NCBI RefSeq assembly: GCF_040581485.1
Contig: NC_090131.1
Location: 25,184,532-25,248,531, forward strand
DNA: 64,000 bases
Reading direction: 5' to 3'
DNA from: Linepithema humile
Lineage: Eukaryota; Arthropoda; Insecta; Hymenoptera; Formicidae
The position numbers were made by a program, and so were the translations under genes. Of this stretch, positions 12,315-22,096 are shown one piece after another (within the stretch, counting starts at the first letter, position 1; each line of letters begins with the position of its first letter). The notes beneath the pieces are model-generated. The model ran no database searches and was not told the origin of the DNA. It saw nothing but the letters and a program-made list of their open reading frames with translations.

Positions 12315-15011
12315 TCAAAAGTCTATTGCAAACATCATTTTCATTGCACCTGATTGAGCGTTGGCTTGAGTTGGTGCCTGACCTTGGCTTTGTCCTTGCC
12401 CCTGAGCACCTTGAGCACCTTGAGAGAGACCTGGTCCAGCTGCTGATACTCCGCCGCTAACAGTACCACTTGCTACTTTTTGCTTCAACATCGTCCAATC
12501 GAATGTATAATCGTATTGATGGTTCAATGTACGGAAAAGAATGCGGAAAAGTTGGCGCAGATACATGTAATCCGGGCTTTCTTCAAAACGTAGACCTCGC
12601 GTGTAATTCAAATACATTGCAAATTCGGCGGGAAATCCCTAGAAAATAGTAATAAATCGTACTCGTATGACACAAGCGAGAACGTGAAAAGATTAGCGTA
12701 AAGCTGCCGACGTACCTTGCATAAGACTTCTACTGGCGTAGACATTTTTTTCTCACTAATTTTTTCATACTTCTGCTTCTTCGTCGCCGCTTTGAGACCT
12801 TGCCAAGGTAATGATCCGCGATTGAAGTACATAAGAACGTAGCCGAGTGATTCCATGTCGTCGCGACGACTCTGTTCGATCCCAAGATGTGCATTGATGG
12901 ACGCATACCTCGCGGTGCCCGTTAAATTTTTATCCTCGCGATATATTATATGCAATCTTGTGCGACTATCCCTGTATTTCTTTGCCAGTCCAAAGTCGAT
13001 GAGGAATAACTGAAACATTTGTTTAATTTAGAGCATCTATGTGGAATGAAATCTCTCTGACATATTGCGTAGAAATAGATCAAAATATGTACCTTGTTAC
13101 AGTGTCGCCCAATTCCCATTAAAAAATTATCTGGCTTTATATCTCTGTGAATAAAGTGTTTGCAGTGAACGTATTCAATCCTACCGATCATCTGGTCTGC
13201 CAACATTAAGACTGTTTTAATCGTAAACCTTCTTGAACAAAAAGTAAACAAATCCTCCAAAGATGGTCCGAGAAGATCCATAACAAGAACATTATATTCA
13301 CGTTCTTGGCCATACCTGTGAGAAAAGTTTTCTTAGTCATCAAATTCACATAAATTTTAAATGATATTTGAGTTGCAAAACTTTCATTACAATGGTTTTT
13401 AAAAAAAGTGAAAAAGTCTTTTAATTGCATGAAACATTGCATGAATCTTTCGATTGCACACATAGAAAACATCTATATAGAGAATCATCTAAATAATATA
13501 TAATAAAAAAATTAATGCAATAATTACCAGCGTATGTGCGGTATGCCTATGCCACCATGCAATATTTTGTACAGCTTTGATTCGTATAAAAGCTGAGGAT
13601 GCCGAGCTCGCATATTTTCCAACTTAACTGCGACCTCCTGAAATAAAAATGTACAGTATATGTGTAAAAATTGCATTTCAAAGTTTTATCTGATACAAAG
13701 ATTAGAAGCGTGATGCAAGAAGTTAAATTCATAAAGTAAAGCGTTAATATAGTTTCTTTATGCAGAGAAAAACTTCTTTTGTTTCTTGAATACAATATGT
13801 ATGTATGTTGTATGAATAATAATAGACAAAATTTAAAAAATTCAAAAAGTAATTAAAGTCTAAAAACAGAATGTGAAAGTAAATGCTATCTGCTGATTGT
13901 AAAAGTTAATATATTTAAGTTCATATTAATTTTGACTTCCTTCTTCATTAAGTCTTTAAATTCTATTATTTATGACTCATTTATTATCACCTATTTATTA
14001 TTTCTTAAATCATTTATTGTTTTCTAAAAAAATATGCCGTTATCAATATTGGTATTCTTATTATATTGCAATAGGCACATTTCTATATATGGATCATAAT
14101 TGAGTTCAGCTTAAAATAAATTGCACAGTGCACTAATAATAATGATAATTGAAAAAGAAACAATCTGCAAAATGAATAAAATGAGGGCTAATTGCATCAT
14201 CATCGCGAGCGCACGGACGTCATTGTTAATTCAATTTTTCTTATTTATAAGTGAAACTATAACCTGGTAAGATACAGGATAACAGGCAGGTTTAGTTAGG
14301 CTGTTCAATCCAGCTCGAGTGAGACATAAAAATCTGCCGCGAGCCACTTCTGCAGATGGTTGCAAAATACGCGTACCCAAATCCCGATAATCATCATTAT
14401 TATGACAAGCGTCAACTTATATTTATCTCGACCGCGTCGCGACTTACATACGTCATTCGCGATACGCATGACAATACGAATTTTCGGATGGAATTGTAGT
14501 CAACGATTATTCACGACACACGCGTGCACTTCTTTCGCGAACATCCGTCCGCAAATCGCTTCTCGCACGATCGTTCTCGAAAAGACCTCGCCGTTTGGAA
14601 GGCAGACGAACGAATCCTTCACTCCGACGAAATCTCCCGACGTAACGCGGACGCCGTTTCGCGCCGCGGACGATCTCGCCTCCGTTTCGTCGCGCGAGCA
14701 TCGCGGTGTTGTCGAGGAAAAAAAGAAAAAAAAATAGGGGAAACACTATCGCGACGACGATCACAGCCGTGAGTTCGCTCGCGATCAAAGAGCCAGAAAC
14801 GGGAAATACGAACGGAGGGAGGCCGCGAGCTGGCGGCCAGCGATGGGTCGCGTGCGAAGAAAACCGTTTCCGTTTCCCTTACCTCGCCATTGGAGATGTT
14901 GATGCCGAGGTAAATGTCGCCGAAGGAGCCCGAGCCGATCTTCCTCATCAACCTGTACTTGCCGCCCACGATGAACTCATTCTTCACTATTGACATCGCT
15001 AACGACGCCAT
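12315..15011 (-). CDS. CSNK1A1: Casein kinase I alpha, 5 coding exons
   Basis: Ser/Thr protein kinase that primes beta-catenin/Armadillo and Ci/Gli for degradation and also acts on clock proteins. Coding exons in transcript order: 15011-14883, 13637-13528, 13315-13093, 13009-12716, 12638-12315. All junctions are GT-AG with matching phases, giving 359 residues. Seen directly: glycine loop GSGSFG (residues 26-31), Lys48 in EVAVKLE, catalytic HRDIKPDN with Asp138, DFG at 159-161, and the CK1-type TGTARYASINAHLG activation segment. After the kinase fold (~285) comes the alpha-type stretch FDWTMLKQK, then a Gly/Gln/Ala-rich tail ending in MFAIDF, which differs from the vertebrate tail. A weak CAG|GTGCAA near the end leaves open a further 3' exon. 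The first intron is 1.2 kb. It is transcribed towards DCTN1 and away from ATPAF1. Confidence 0.97.
13638..14882 (-). other. First intron of casein kinase I alpha
   Basis: A 1.2-kb intron. Its 5' part (about 14400-14880) is CpG-rich like the promoter and therefore carries overlapping open frames on both strands. None has splice or family support, and I read them as chance openings. The 3' part is ordinary AT-rich sequence. Confidence 0.8.
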
Positions 15012-16303
15012 GTCACTAACTCTCCTCCGTCTGCCTTTTCTCTTTCCTCCACACTGTCTGGCTCGTCCCTTGCGCGGGGACCTCTACACTGCGGTGTAGT
15101 TTCGCACCTGCTCTCCGTCTCTCTCTTCCACTCACGCTCTGCGTCCCGCAATCTCACCGCTTGCTCACTCCCTCTTTCTCCTCCTTTCTTCCAGCCGTCT
15201 CTTTCTTTCTCGCGCGTAGTCGAGTCAAATTGAGATACGCACTGATGAGAGCTCAGCACTCTTTACCGACCGAATTCCGTTGGAGTTAAGATCACCGGGC
15301 TCGCGATGCGGTCGTTATTACGTGTCGGGCGAGTGGTCACTGGCGGCACGACAAGCCCCGTCGACAGTGCGCCGACATTTTCCCTTTCGCTATGGACACG
15401 AGATAGCAGCAACTGACGACGGTCCCGGAAGCTATACGTCACGCACCAGACGGCGGCCCACTGCCGCTCAATGAAGCTACTCGCGCGCGATGTCGCACGC
15501 GGACGACGATCGTACCGAGCGGTATGCGCGCGCGATAATCGGCGTATATTTCATTCGCGATCGTATCGCGTGTGCGGATAACCGCGTCGCTCGTCCAAGC
15601 GTTCCTCACATCCAACAACTGATCCGCGTGAAGTCGCTCGCTTGAGAACGAAGTACCTGCCGCTCAGGCCCGTAGCGCGCGTGACGAAATAACGGATCTT
15701 GAAAAAGCCGCGATATACAAAATTGTCGATGACGTCGATTCAAAATTTTTTGACGTTCACGACTGCGATAGCTTCGCGGCAACTGTTCGAACGAAACTTG
15801 TGGCTTACGACGCAAAAAATAGAAGCGGTGTTTCAGGTGAAATGAATGATAGAAACCTAAGATAGAGGTATCGAGCAGATTTACGACAATACAACTTGCG
15901 AACCCGGATCTTTATGAGAGATGTGGGTCAAAGAGTGCCGCTTTCACGTGGTTACGGCACTGGCGTACCGGAACCTCGTGCTACTTATTCGTATCTTTAT
16001 AAGCTATTGTTTGAACGTGCCCAGCGCGGCTGTCCATCACATAAACATTCGACTGAGGCTCGTCCAGCGAATAACAATGCCAGCAACACCGCTACAGCGC
16101 TGTACAGCACTGCAAGTGATCGGAAAGTGTGCACAAGTTTTAGCGAAGAGATTTAAAGCGCCGCCGGTGACATCTGGTTTCGTCTGCTGACGTCAATCGC
16201 AATTCAAGACGATGGCAGACTACGTTTTTTATACATAAAGCTTTGATGAACTTGTGCTCCAGAGAGATTACTCCTATTTTTGTTTGATATCAATTGACAG
16301 CCA
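15012..16303. promoter_or_regulatory. Divergent CpG-rich promoter region, CK1 alpha / ATPAF1
   Basis: A 1.3-kb interval between the start codons of two genes reading outward. It is rich in CpG (CGCG-bearing words between 15480 and 15700) with CT-rich stretches just upstream of the CK1 alpha start. It includes an E-box CACGTG at 15945-15950 and a full CRE at 16188-16195. Two overlapping open frames of 86-89 codons (15896-16190) match no family I know and probably reflect base composition. Start sites were not located. Confidence 0.6.
16188..16195. promoter_or_regulatory. CRE palindrome TGACGTCA
   Basis: Perfect 8-bp CREB/ATF consensus, 108 bp upstream of the ATPAF1 start codon and 1.2 kb upstream of CK1 alpha. 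The position fits a proximal promoter element of ATPAF1. Occupancy is not shown by sequence. Confidence 0.5.
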
Positions 16304-17437
16304 ATGGCAAGTGTCTTACTGCGAAACGCAGCACGTGTAAGATTACATGGACAGCTGAAGGATATTCGGATAGCTACGAGGACAAGCGTTGAGAGGTCTA
16401 TCATGACGAGCCGGGCGAGACTCGAAAAGGTTTTGCAGGAGCTGGAGAAAAATCCTTATTATGATAAGTACGCACAGAAAATCGCGAAGCTGCAGCAAAC
16501 TAGTCCGGATGAGTTTTTGCAACGCGTTGAGCAGCAGGAGACGAAAGTTCGCGAGAAGAAAGGTATATAACCTTCAAGTTTGTAAAGTTGCACATTCCTG
16601 CAATATTAATTATTTTGATTATTTGAAAGGATCATTTATATTCCCCTTCCTTATGATTATTATACATTATGCCTTTTTATTTTGATGGAAATATAGTTTT
16701 ATCTAGATATTGATAGTGTAGAGTTTTTGCAAATTTTATGATTACAAATTGTCAGCGATGCATATTAAAAACATTAGTTCTAAGAGTCGGATTATTGTGT
16801 GATAAAGGTATTGAACATTACTGTTAAAGAGAAACGTGAGAAAGCTGCTAAGTTCTGTCAAACTGAGGCAAAGCCAGGTTTGGAATCCAGTGCGCAGGCA
16901 AAAGAACAGCGATTAGATAGCGTAATGAAAATTGATTTGATAAAAGATAAGTCAAAGGAAGAAATCATAGAAATATGGACCGAGTATCACAAGCAGAAGG
17001 ACTGCATCTGTGGAACTATGACGCCTGAGCAGTATGATAAAATGTTTACACGCGGCAAACAATATTCTACCTTCCTCTTGCCATTACCGAGAGAGCAAGG
17101 TTATGAATTTATAATGTGTCAATTCTATGGATCAGAAGTACACATGACACCTCTTTTGTGGTATCAGACGCATAAAGAGAACGCGCCTGAGTGTTTAACT
17201 ATGATACATTACACCGAATTGAAAGATGATAAAAATGTTGTACTCATGCGCGGAGAATTTGACACAAAATTGTTACAAGTACATGAAGCACAATGTCTAG
17301 CTAATGAATTACAGTTGTATTACTGCAATGATAACAAACAAAGATTGCAATTGCTTGAAACATTCACTCAGAAACCTAATGAATTTAAACACATGGATCT
17401 TATAGCTCAGTTAGAAACAATATCTCTAGAATCTTGA
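16304..17437 (+). CDS. ATPAF1: ATP synthase F1 assembly factor 1 (ATP11 family), 2 exons
   Basis: Mitochondrial matrix chaperone that binds F1-beta before it joins F1-alpha. Exon 1 is 16304-16562, ending phase 1 before GTATAT. Exon 2 most likely starts at 16830, where it restores frame and reads KKEKREKAAKF, and ends at 17437, giving 288 residues. An acceptor at 16784 would also keep frame. The start is supported by an in-frame TGA at 16295. Residues 1-35 are Arg-rich with almost no acid, as in a mitochondrial presequence. NPYYDKYAQKI and SPDEFLQRVE match the family's N-terminal region. The C-terminal half carries the ATP11 core: MKIDLIKDKS, EIWTEYH, STFLLPLPREQGYEF, and the closing PNEFKHMDLIAQLE. 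It is slightly shorter than the human protein. AATAAA follows at 17522. The next gene, also mitochondrial, lies on the same strand. Confidence 0.93.
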
Positions 17438-17795
17438 AGAAAAATTAAAAACTGTTGTAATATATTCATTGTTCTTGAATATATTCATTATATTTTAGTG
17501 ATATGTATATAAAAATAGAAAAATAAATATTTGTGAGATTAAATACCTGTATCTTGTTTTTTCTATAAATTCACAAATACTATTTTTATTTAACATATTG
17601 TTTTAAATAATCATATCTAAAGGGAACATAATATTGAAGTATGTTAATTATATTGATATTATAAAGTTTACTTTATATTTATTTTTAAAAAAAACAGTTT
17701 TTTTGTAAGGCAAAATATATGTTTTTCCTCTTCTTAAATGTTTTGATAAACTTTAATTATCCACATAAAATAATAACTGTTAATTTAAATTTCAG
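17438..17795. other. Short intergenic or intronic gap between ATPAF1 and MARS2
   Basis: 358 bp of AT-rich sequence holding the ATPAF1 poly(A) signal. It must also contain the MARS2 promoter or part of an intron leading into the MARS2 exon. I looked for an ATG followed by a donor of the right phase for MARS2 and found none. Confidence 0.6.
17522..17527 (+). terminator. Poly(A) signal AATAAA of ATPAF1
   Basis: AATAAA 85 nt after the ATPAF1 stop codon, the first canonical signal downstream of it. Confidence 0.6.
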
Positions 17796-19889
17796 TTAAA
17801 CACATAACTCCAAAGTATCAGTCCTCAAAATCGTCAATATTTCCATTCCTGTTAAAAAACGTACGGTCATCATGGAGTCAAACAATAAAGAGGCAATATG
17901 TAAAAGATCTATCTCAAAATATGTATATTACTACGCCTATTTTTTACGTAAACGCCGGTACGCAAAATATTCTTCAAATTAATAACTTCTCTCATTAATT
18001 ATCATCCAATTATAGTAGTTACAAATGTTTTATACATTAGGTCCTCATATCGGACATTTGTACAGTGCGGTTCTGGCCGATGCTGTTGCTCGATATAACA
18101 CTATGTTGGGTCACAAAACATTTTTGACCACTGGCACTGACGAACACGGCAACAAAATCAAAACTGCCGCGACCACGGCGGGCCTGCCGAATCTCGAATA
18201 CTGCGATAAAATTTCACAGCAATTCCGGGAAATGTGTGATAGGTTTGAAGTGGATTACTCGCGTTTCATTAGAACCACAGAAAAGCAACATTGTGATGCA
18301 GTGCATCACTTTTGGGTTCATAGAAATAACTTTATCTCAATCTCTACACGTATACGTTTCTAACATCCTGATTCATGTTAGGTAATTTAATGTTTTCAGA
18401 ACCGGTTAGAAGAAAGAGGACACATCTACTTGGGAAAGTATTCGGGATGGTATTGCGTATCGGACGAGGCATTCTTGTCTGACACGGAGTTGGTGGAGCA
18501 GAAAGATTCAATCGGTAAAGTAATTAAAGTTTCCGCTGAATCAGGGAACACGGCGGAATGGACGGAGGAGGAAAATTACAAATTCCGGCTTAGCGCATTT
18601 CAGGATGATCTCAAGTATTGGCTCAAAGATGGTATAAGAAGCGTGGAATCTTTAGTCTCTTCTTCTTTAATCGCTGCAAATCATGAACTCTGGATCTTTT
18701 GTAGAAAACACAGTGAGACCGGCGTTGTATCACAAAACGTTGTCCGAGTGGATAGAGGAAGGCACGTGTTTACAAGATTTGAGCGTTACTAGAATTAGAA
18801 ATAAGGTGCCGTGGGCTCTGCCTTGCCCGCGCGATGAATCTCACTCCATATATGTGTGGATGGATGCTCTAGTAAATTACTTGACGGTCTTAGGATATCC
18901 AAATGAATCATTCAAAGAATTTTGGCCGCCCATTGTTCAAGTAAGCATCGGAATTCTTAGATAATACCTAAAAGAAAACAGACATGTTAAAGAAAAGAAA
19001 TATCGATACAGATAATTGGAAAAGATATCCTGAAATTCCACGGCGTCTATTGGCCAGCGTTTTTAATAGCCGCGGGACTTGAACCTCCAAAGACATTACT
19101 GTGTCATGCTCATTGGACCGTTGATCATCAGAAGATGTCGAAGTCGAAGGGAAACGTAATATCGCCTTTTAAAGCGGCGAACGATTATTCGGAAGAGGGA
19201 TTGCGATACTTTATTTTGCGAGAAGCAGTGCCGCAGAATGATGCAAGTAAGACAAATACTCTTACATATTTGTAAAATTTGTATCATCTCTTTCCTAAGC
19301 TTACACAATCTTTTGCATTCCAGATTATAGTTCGACAAAAATTGTCAACACATTGAACTCGGAATTGGCGGACTCGTTGGGCAATCTGGTCAGTCGCTGC
19401 GCGGGTAAAGCGATCAATCCATCCAAAGAGTTTCCCGATCCGGCGAAATACTGGAACGTGTTGCGGTCACAGGCAGCCGACGAAATCAGGGAAGCTTTAG
19501 AGTCTGTGGGCAAAAAAGCGGGCGAGAGTTACGACGAGTACAATTTGCATCACGTTGTGGACGCGGTGATGAGTATGGTCCATTCCGCGAATAAAATGGT
19601 GGCGTATCACGAACCTTGGCAGCTGAGGAAGCGAGTCGATGACGCGGATTCGATCAACGAACTCAAAGCCGTGATCTCGCTTGCTCTGGAGAGTAGTAGA
19701 ATAGCTGCCTTAATATTATATCCAATTGCACCGAGACTGAGCAGCGGTCTGCTCGATTTCTTGAATGTCCCAAAGGAGAATCGCATGTGGACGGACACTA
19801 CGCCTGAATTCTTCAACAGCGGTAGAGCGAAAGAAAGGCATATCGAAAATAATAATGTAATATTGTTCAAGAAAATTAGAAGTCAATAA
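17796..19889 (+). CDS. MARS2: Mitochondrial methionyl-tRNA synthetase, start codon not located
   Basis: Class I aminoacyl-tRNA synthetase that charges mitochondrial tRNA-Met. Exons: 17796-17957, 18041-18315, 18400-18631, 18705-18940, 19012-19246, 19324-19889 (stop), about 567 residues, all phase-consistent. Seen directly: YITTPIFYVNA, the HIGH signature as HIGH (18046-18057), the zinc-less mitochondrial/bacterial-type insert GWYCVSDEAFL, KVPWALPCP, YVWMDALVNYLT, and KMSKS (19132-19146). The C-terminal half is the helical anticodon-binding domain (LNSELADSLGNL, AYHEPWQL). The reading frame runs back to a TTTCAG acceptor at 17795 with no ATG before Met at 17921. The intervening basic, Ser-rich residues look like a presequence, so the start probably lies in an upstream exon. 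The exon ending at 18315 uses an atypical GTTCAT donor. Confidence 0.93.
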
Positions 19890-19959
19890 ATATTTAGATA
19901 TTTCTATATTCTTGTAGTTAGAATTTGCCTGGATATCCTTGTGTATTAATTATATCGAC

Positions 19960-19965
19960 AATAAA
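19960..19965 (+). terminator. Poly(A) signal AATAAA of MARS2
   Basis: AATAAA 71 nt after the MARS2 stop. Another copy (19886-19891) overlaps the stop codon itself, so the downstream one is more likely used. Confidence 0.5.
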
Positions 19966-20769
19966 AGCAGCTTTTGCATCGTTTTCTGTACGTAGAAGCC
20001 TCAGAGCAATCAGAAAAAGTCAAATCATAGAAGTTGAACGCTTCAGTTACGCATAAAGTATAATATTTTGAGTTATAATAAACAAATATTTGAAATCTTG
20101 CAGAAGAATCATTCGTCGGATTTATCGTTTTACGATAAGCTTAATCTTCATAATTTCTTTTCACATTTCGCTTCCCATGCAGGATGTGAGCTAGAGAAGG
20201 AATCAATAAAAAAAGCCACAGATCGAATACTCTTGTCGAAGTCTTAGTCTAATGTATTTACAGAGAACGGTCATTCGAATATATCAGTAGTATACATCAA
20301 CATTGCGCACGTGTCGTGCCGGCTAGAGAGCTCTACGTCGTTCCTTCAGCCATTTCGTTTCCACAGCAACAATATGCATTCGTGTACGCCGGTAGTTTTC
20401 TCTCTTTCTCGTTCTCTTTCTCTCATACCGGATCGCAATGCGCTTTGTATCGTAGATATAGATGTACCAAGGAAGCTCGACGGATCCTCACGAATGCCAA
20501 ACTGGCTCGTGACTACTTCCTTCCGCTTGGATATGTAATGCAGAATTGAGTTTAGATTCGACGGGTGCTCGATTCCGCTAGTTTACCCGATGAGCGCGCC
20601 CATAAGTCGAGATCTCCGCGCCCCCGCGAGCATCTCTCCGTGCATCCCTTTCGCGCCCCGTCAAATAGAAAAATAATTAAATGGCTATTTACAAGATGGA
20701 AAATGAATTCTGTAGTTCACGGCGTGTCTCGCGCGCCGTCGCGCTGACCTATTGCTATAAAGTATTTTC

Positions 20770-20787
20770 TTTTTTTTTTTTTTTTTT
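20770..20787. repeat. T18 homopolymer
   Basis: Eighteen consecutive T bases (A-run on the minus strand) in the 3' region of Dop1R1. Confidence 0.8.
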
Positions 20788-22096
20788 GTTTATGACGTTT
20801 CGACAGACGTTACTATTTAGAAACGTATCGGTATCTCGAGTAACATCCAGCTTTTAACATCGGCTATCGACATTGCTCCATTAGAGAATTATGATTGCTT
20901 GACAAGATTAGTATCCTAAGCGCTACACTCGGATTCCTTTATTAATCGACAAATCCCACTCTATGCCTGTCGTCGTACCGTTTGAGTAATAAATAAATGA
21001 ATGGAAAGAAAACCACTACAAATTTCGGTGGATTATGTCTTCTGGATATGTTTCGAAGTAAGTTTTGGTGATTGTCTTAAATTATGGTGACTGATGTCTT
21101 CGCGACCCGTCGCGCATACACCACAGCCTCCCGCTGCTCTTTCGTGATGAAAAAAATTCTCATGCACTTTACAACAAAAATCGCAAACTTTGAACAAACT
21201 CTCGCATCGCTCATTTTTCATCAGTTAATCGCTTCAAATCGCAAGGATTACGACGATTGTTCTGAAGATAAGGACACGAGGTCTGTAATATCCGGTAATA
21301 TCTTAGTTTTTATTGCTCGAGCATTTATTATATTGTTTCTCTAGAATCCGACACGTCGAAGAGACACGAGCAACGTTACCCACTGGCCGAGTGTCAATGA
21401 TAGCTAACTAGAACATTGATATTACGTGTAGCCGCGTCAACTACCGCGCACTACGTTTTGATGGAGGAAAGATTCAGTAATATGATTGAGTATTATCAGC
21501 GTCCTCAGTTTTACATTTATATTACACGAGCTAGCGAGGCGGTGCCGTCGTAACTGCAGTTGCAAGTCTTCCTTCGAGCAGCCGGGCGCTTCGGTGCTTC
21601 GATCCTTCGTGGAGGCAAATACTAAAGTTTAGCACGCAAGAATAAACTCTGCTCGCTTGTTGATACAAGCGACGTCGTATGTAGGTTTTATGTACATTGA
21701 TGCAAGTTTCGTACGAAACGATAACCGCGCAATCGTCCCATTGGAAGTGCAATTTCTCATCGATTACTATAGATTTTTCTCTGCAACTTCGAAACAAAGT
21801 AACAAACAGTGATTTGTTCATTTTAAATATCGAAATAAAACTGTTTTATAATCGAAAGTTTTTTTTTTCGACACGAAATCAATACGGTAAAAATTATTTT
21901 GGATACAGCATATTCAAATTTGCACATCATGTCACTTCCTATAAGACGATGTCAATGTGTCTCTAGATTCTGTTTCGCAAATTCCTCATTAAGAATAATA
22001 AGGGTGAAACGACGACTCTGGAGGCAAGCGGCGAGTGAGATCCAAGAGAGAAAATCATTTAAGATGATCGAGAGAGTTGAAGACGCTCGTTGACAT

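Larger units (their letters stand above)
19890..22096. other. Convergent 3' region between MARS2 and Dop1R1
   Basis: No supported exon. It must hold the short MARS2 3' UTR and a long Dop1R1 3' UTR. Candidate minus-strand poly(A) signals (TTTATT on the + strand) are at 21324-21329, 21309-21314 and 20938-20943. A T18 run lies at 20770-20787. Short open frames here are chance openings. Confidence 0.6.

Noticed and set aside
14360..14880. Several open frames of 80-130 codons on both strands inside the CK1 alpha first intron
   Set aside because: CpG-rich DNA has few stops. The minus-strand frame is simply exon 1 read past its donor, and none has a domain.
15896..16190. Two overlapping 86-89-codon frames just upstream of ATPAF1
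   Set aside because: No recognisable family and no good start context. They lie in the promoter region. A small gene cannot be fully excluded.
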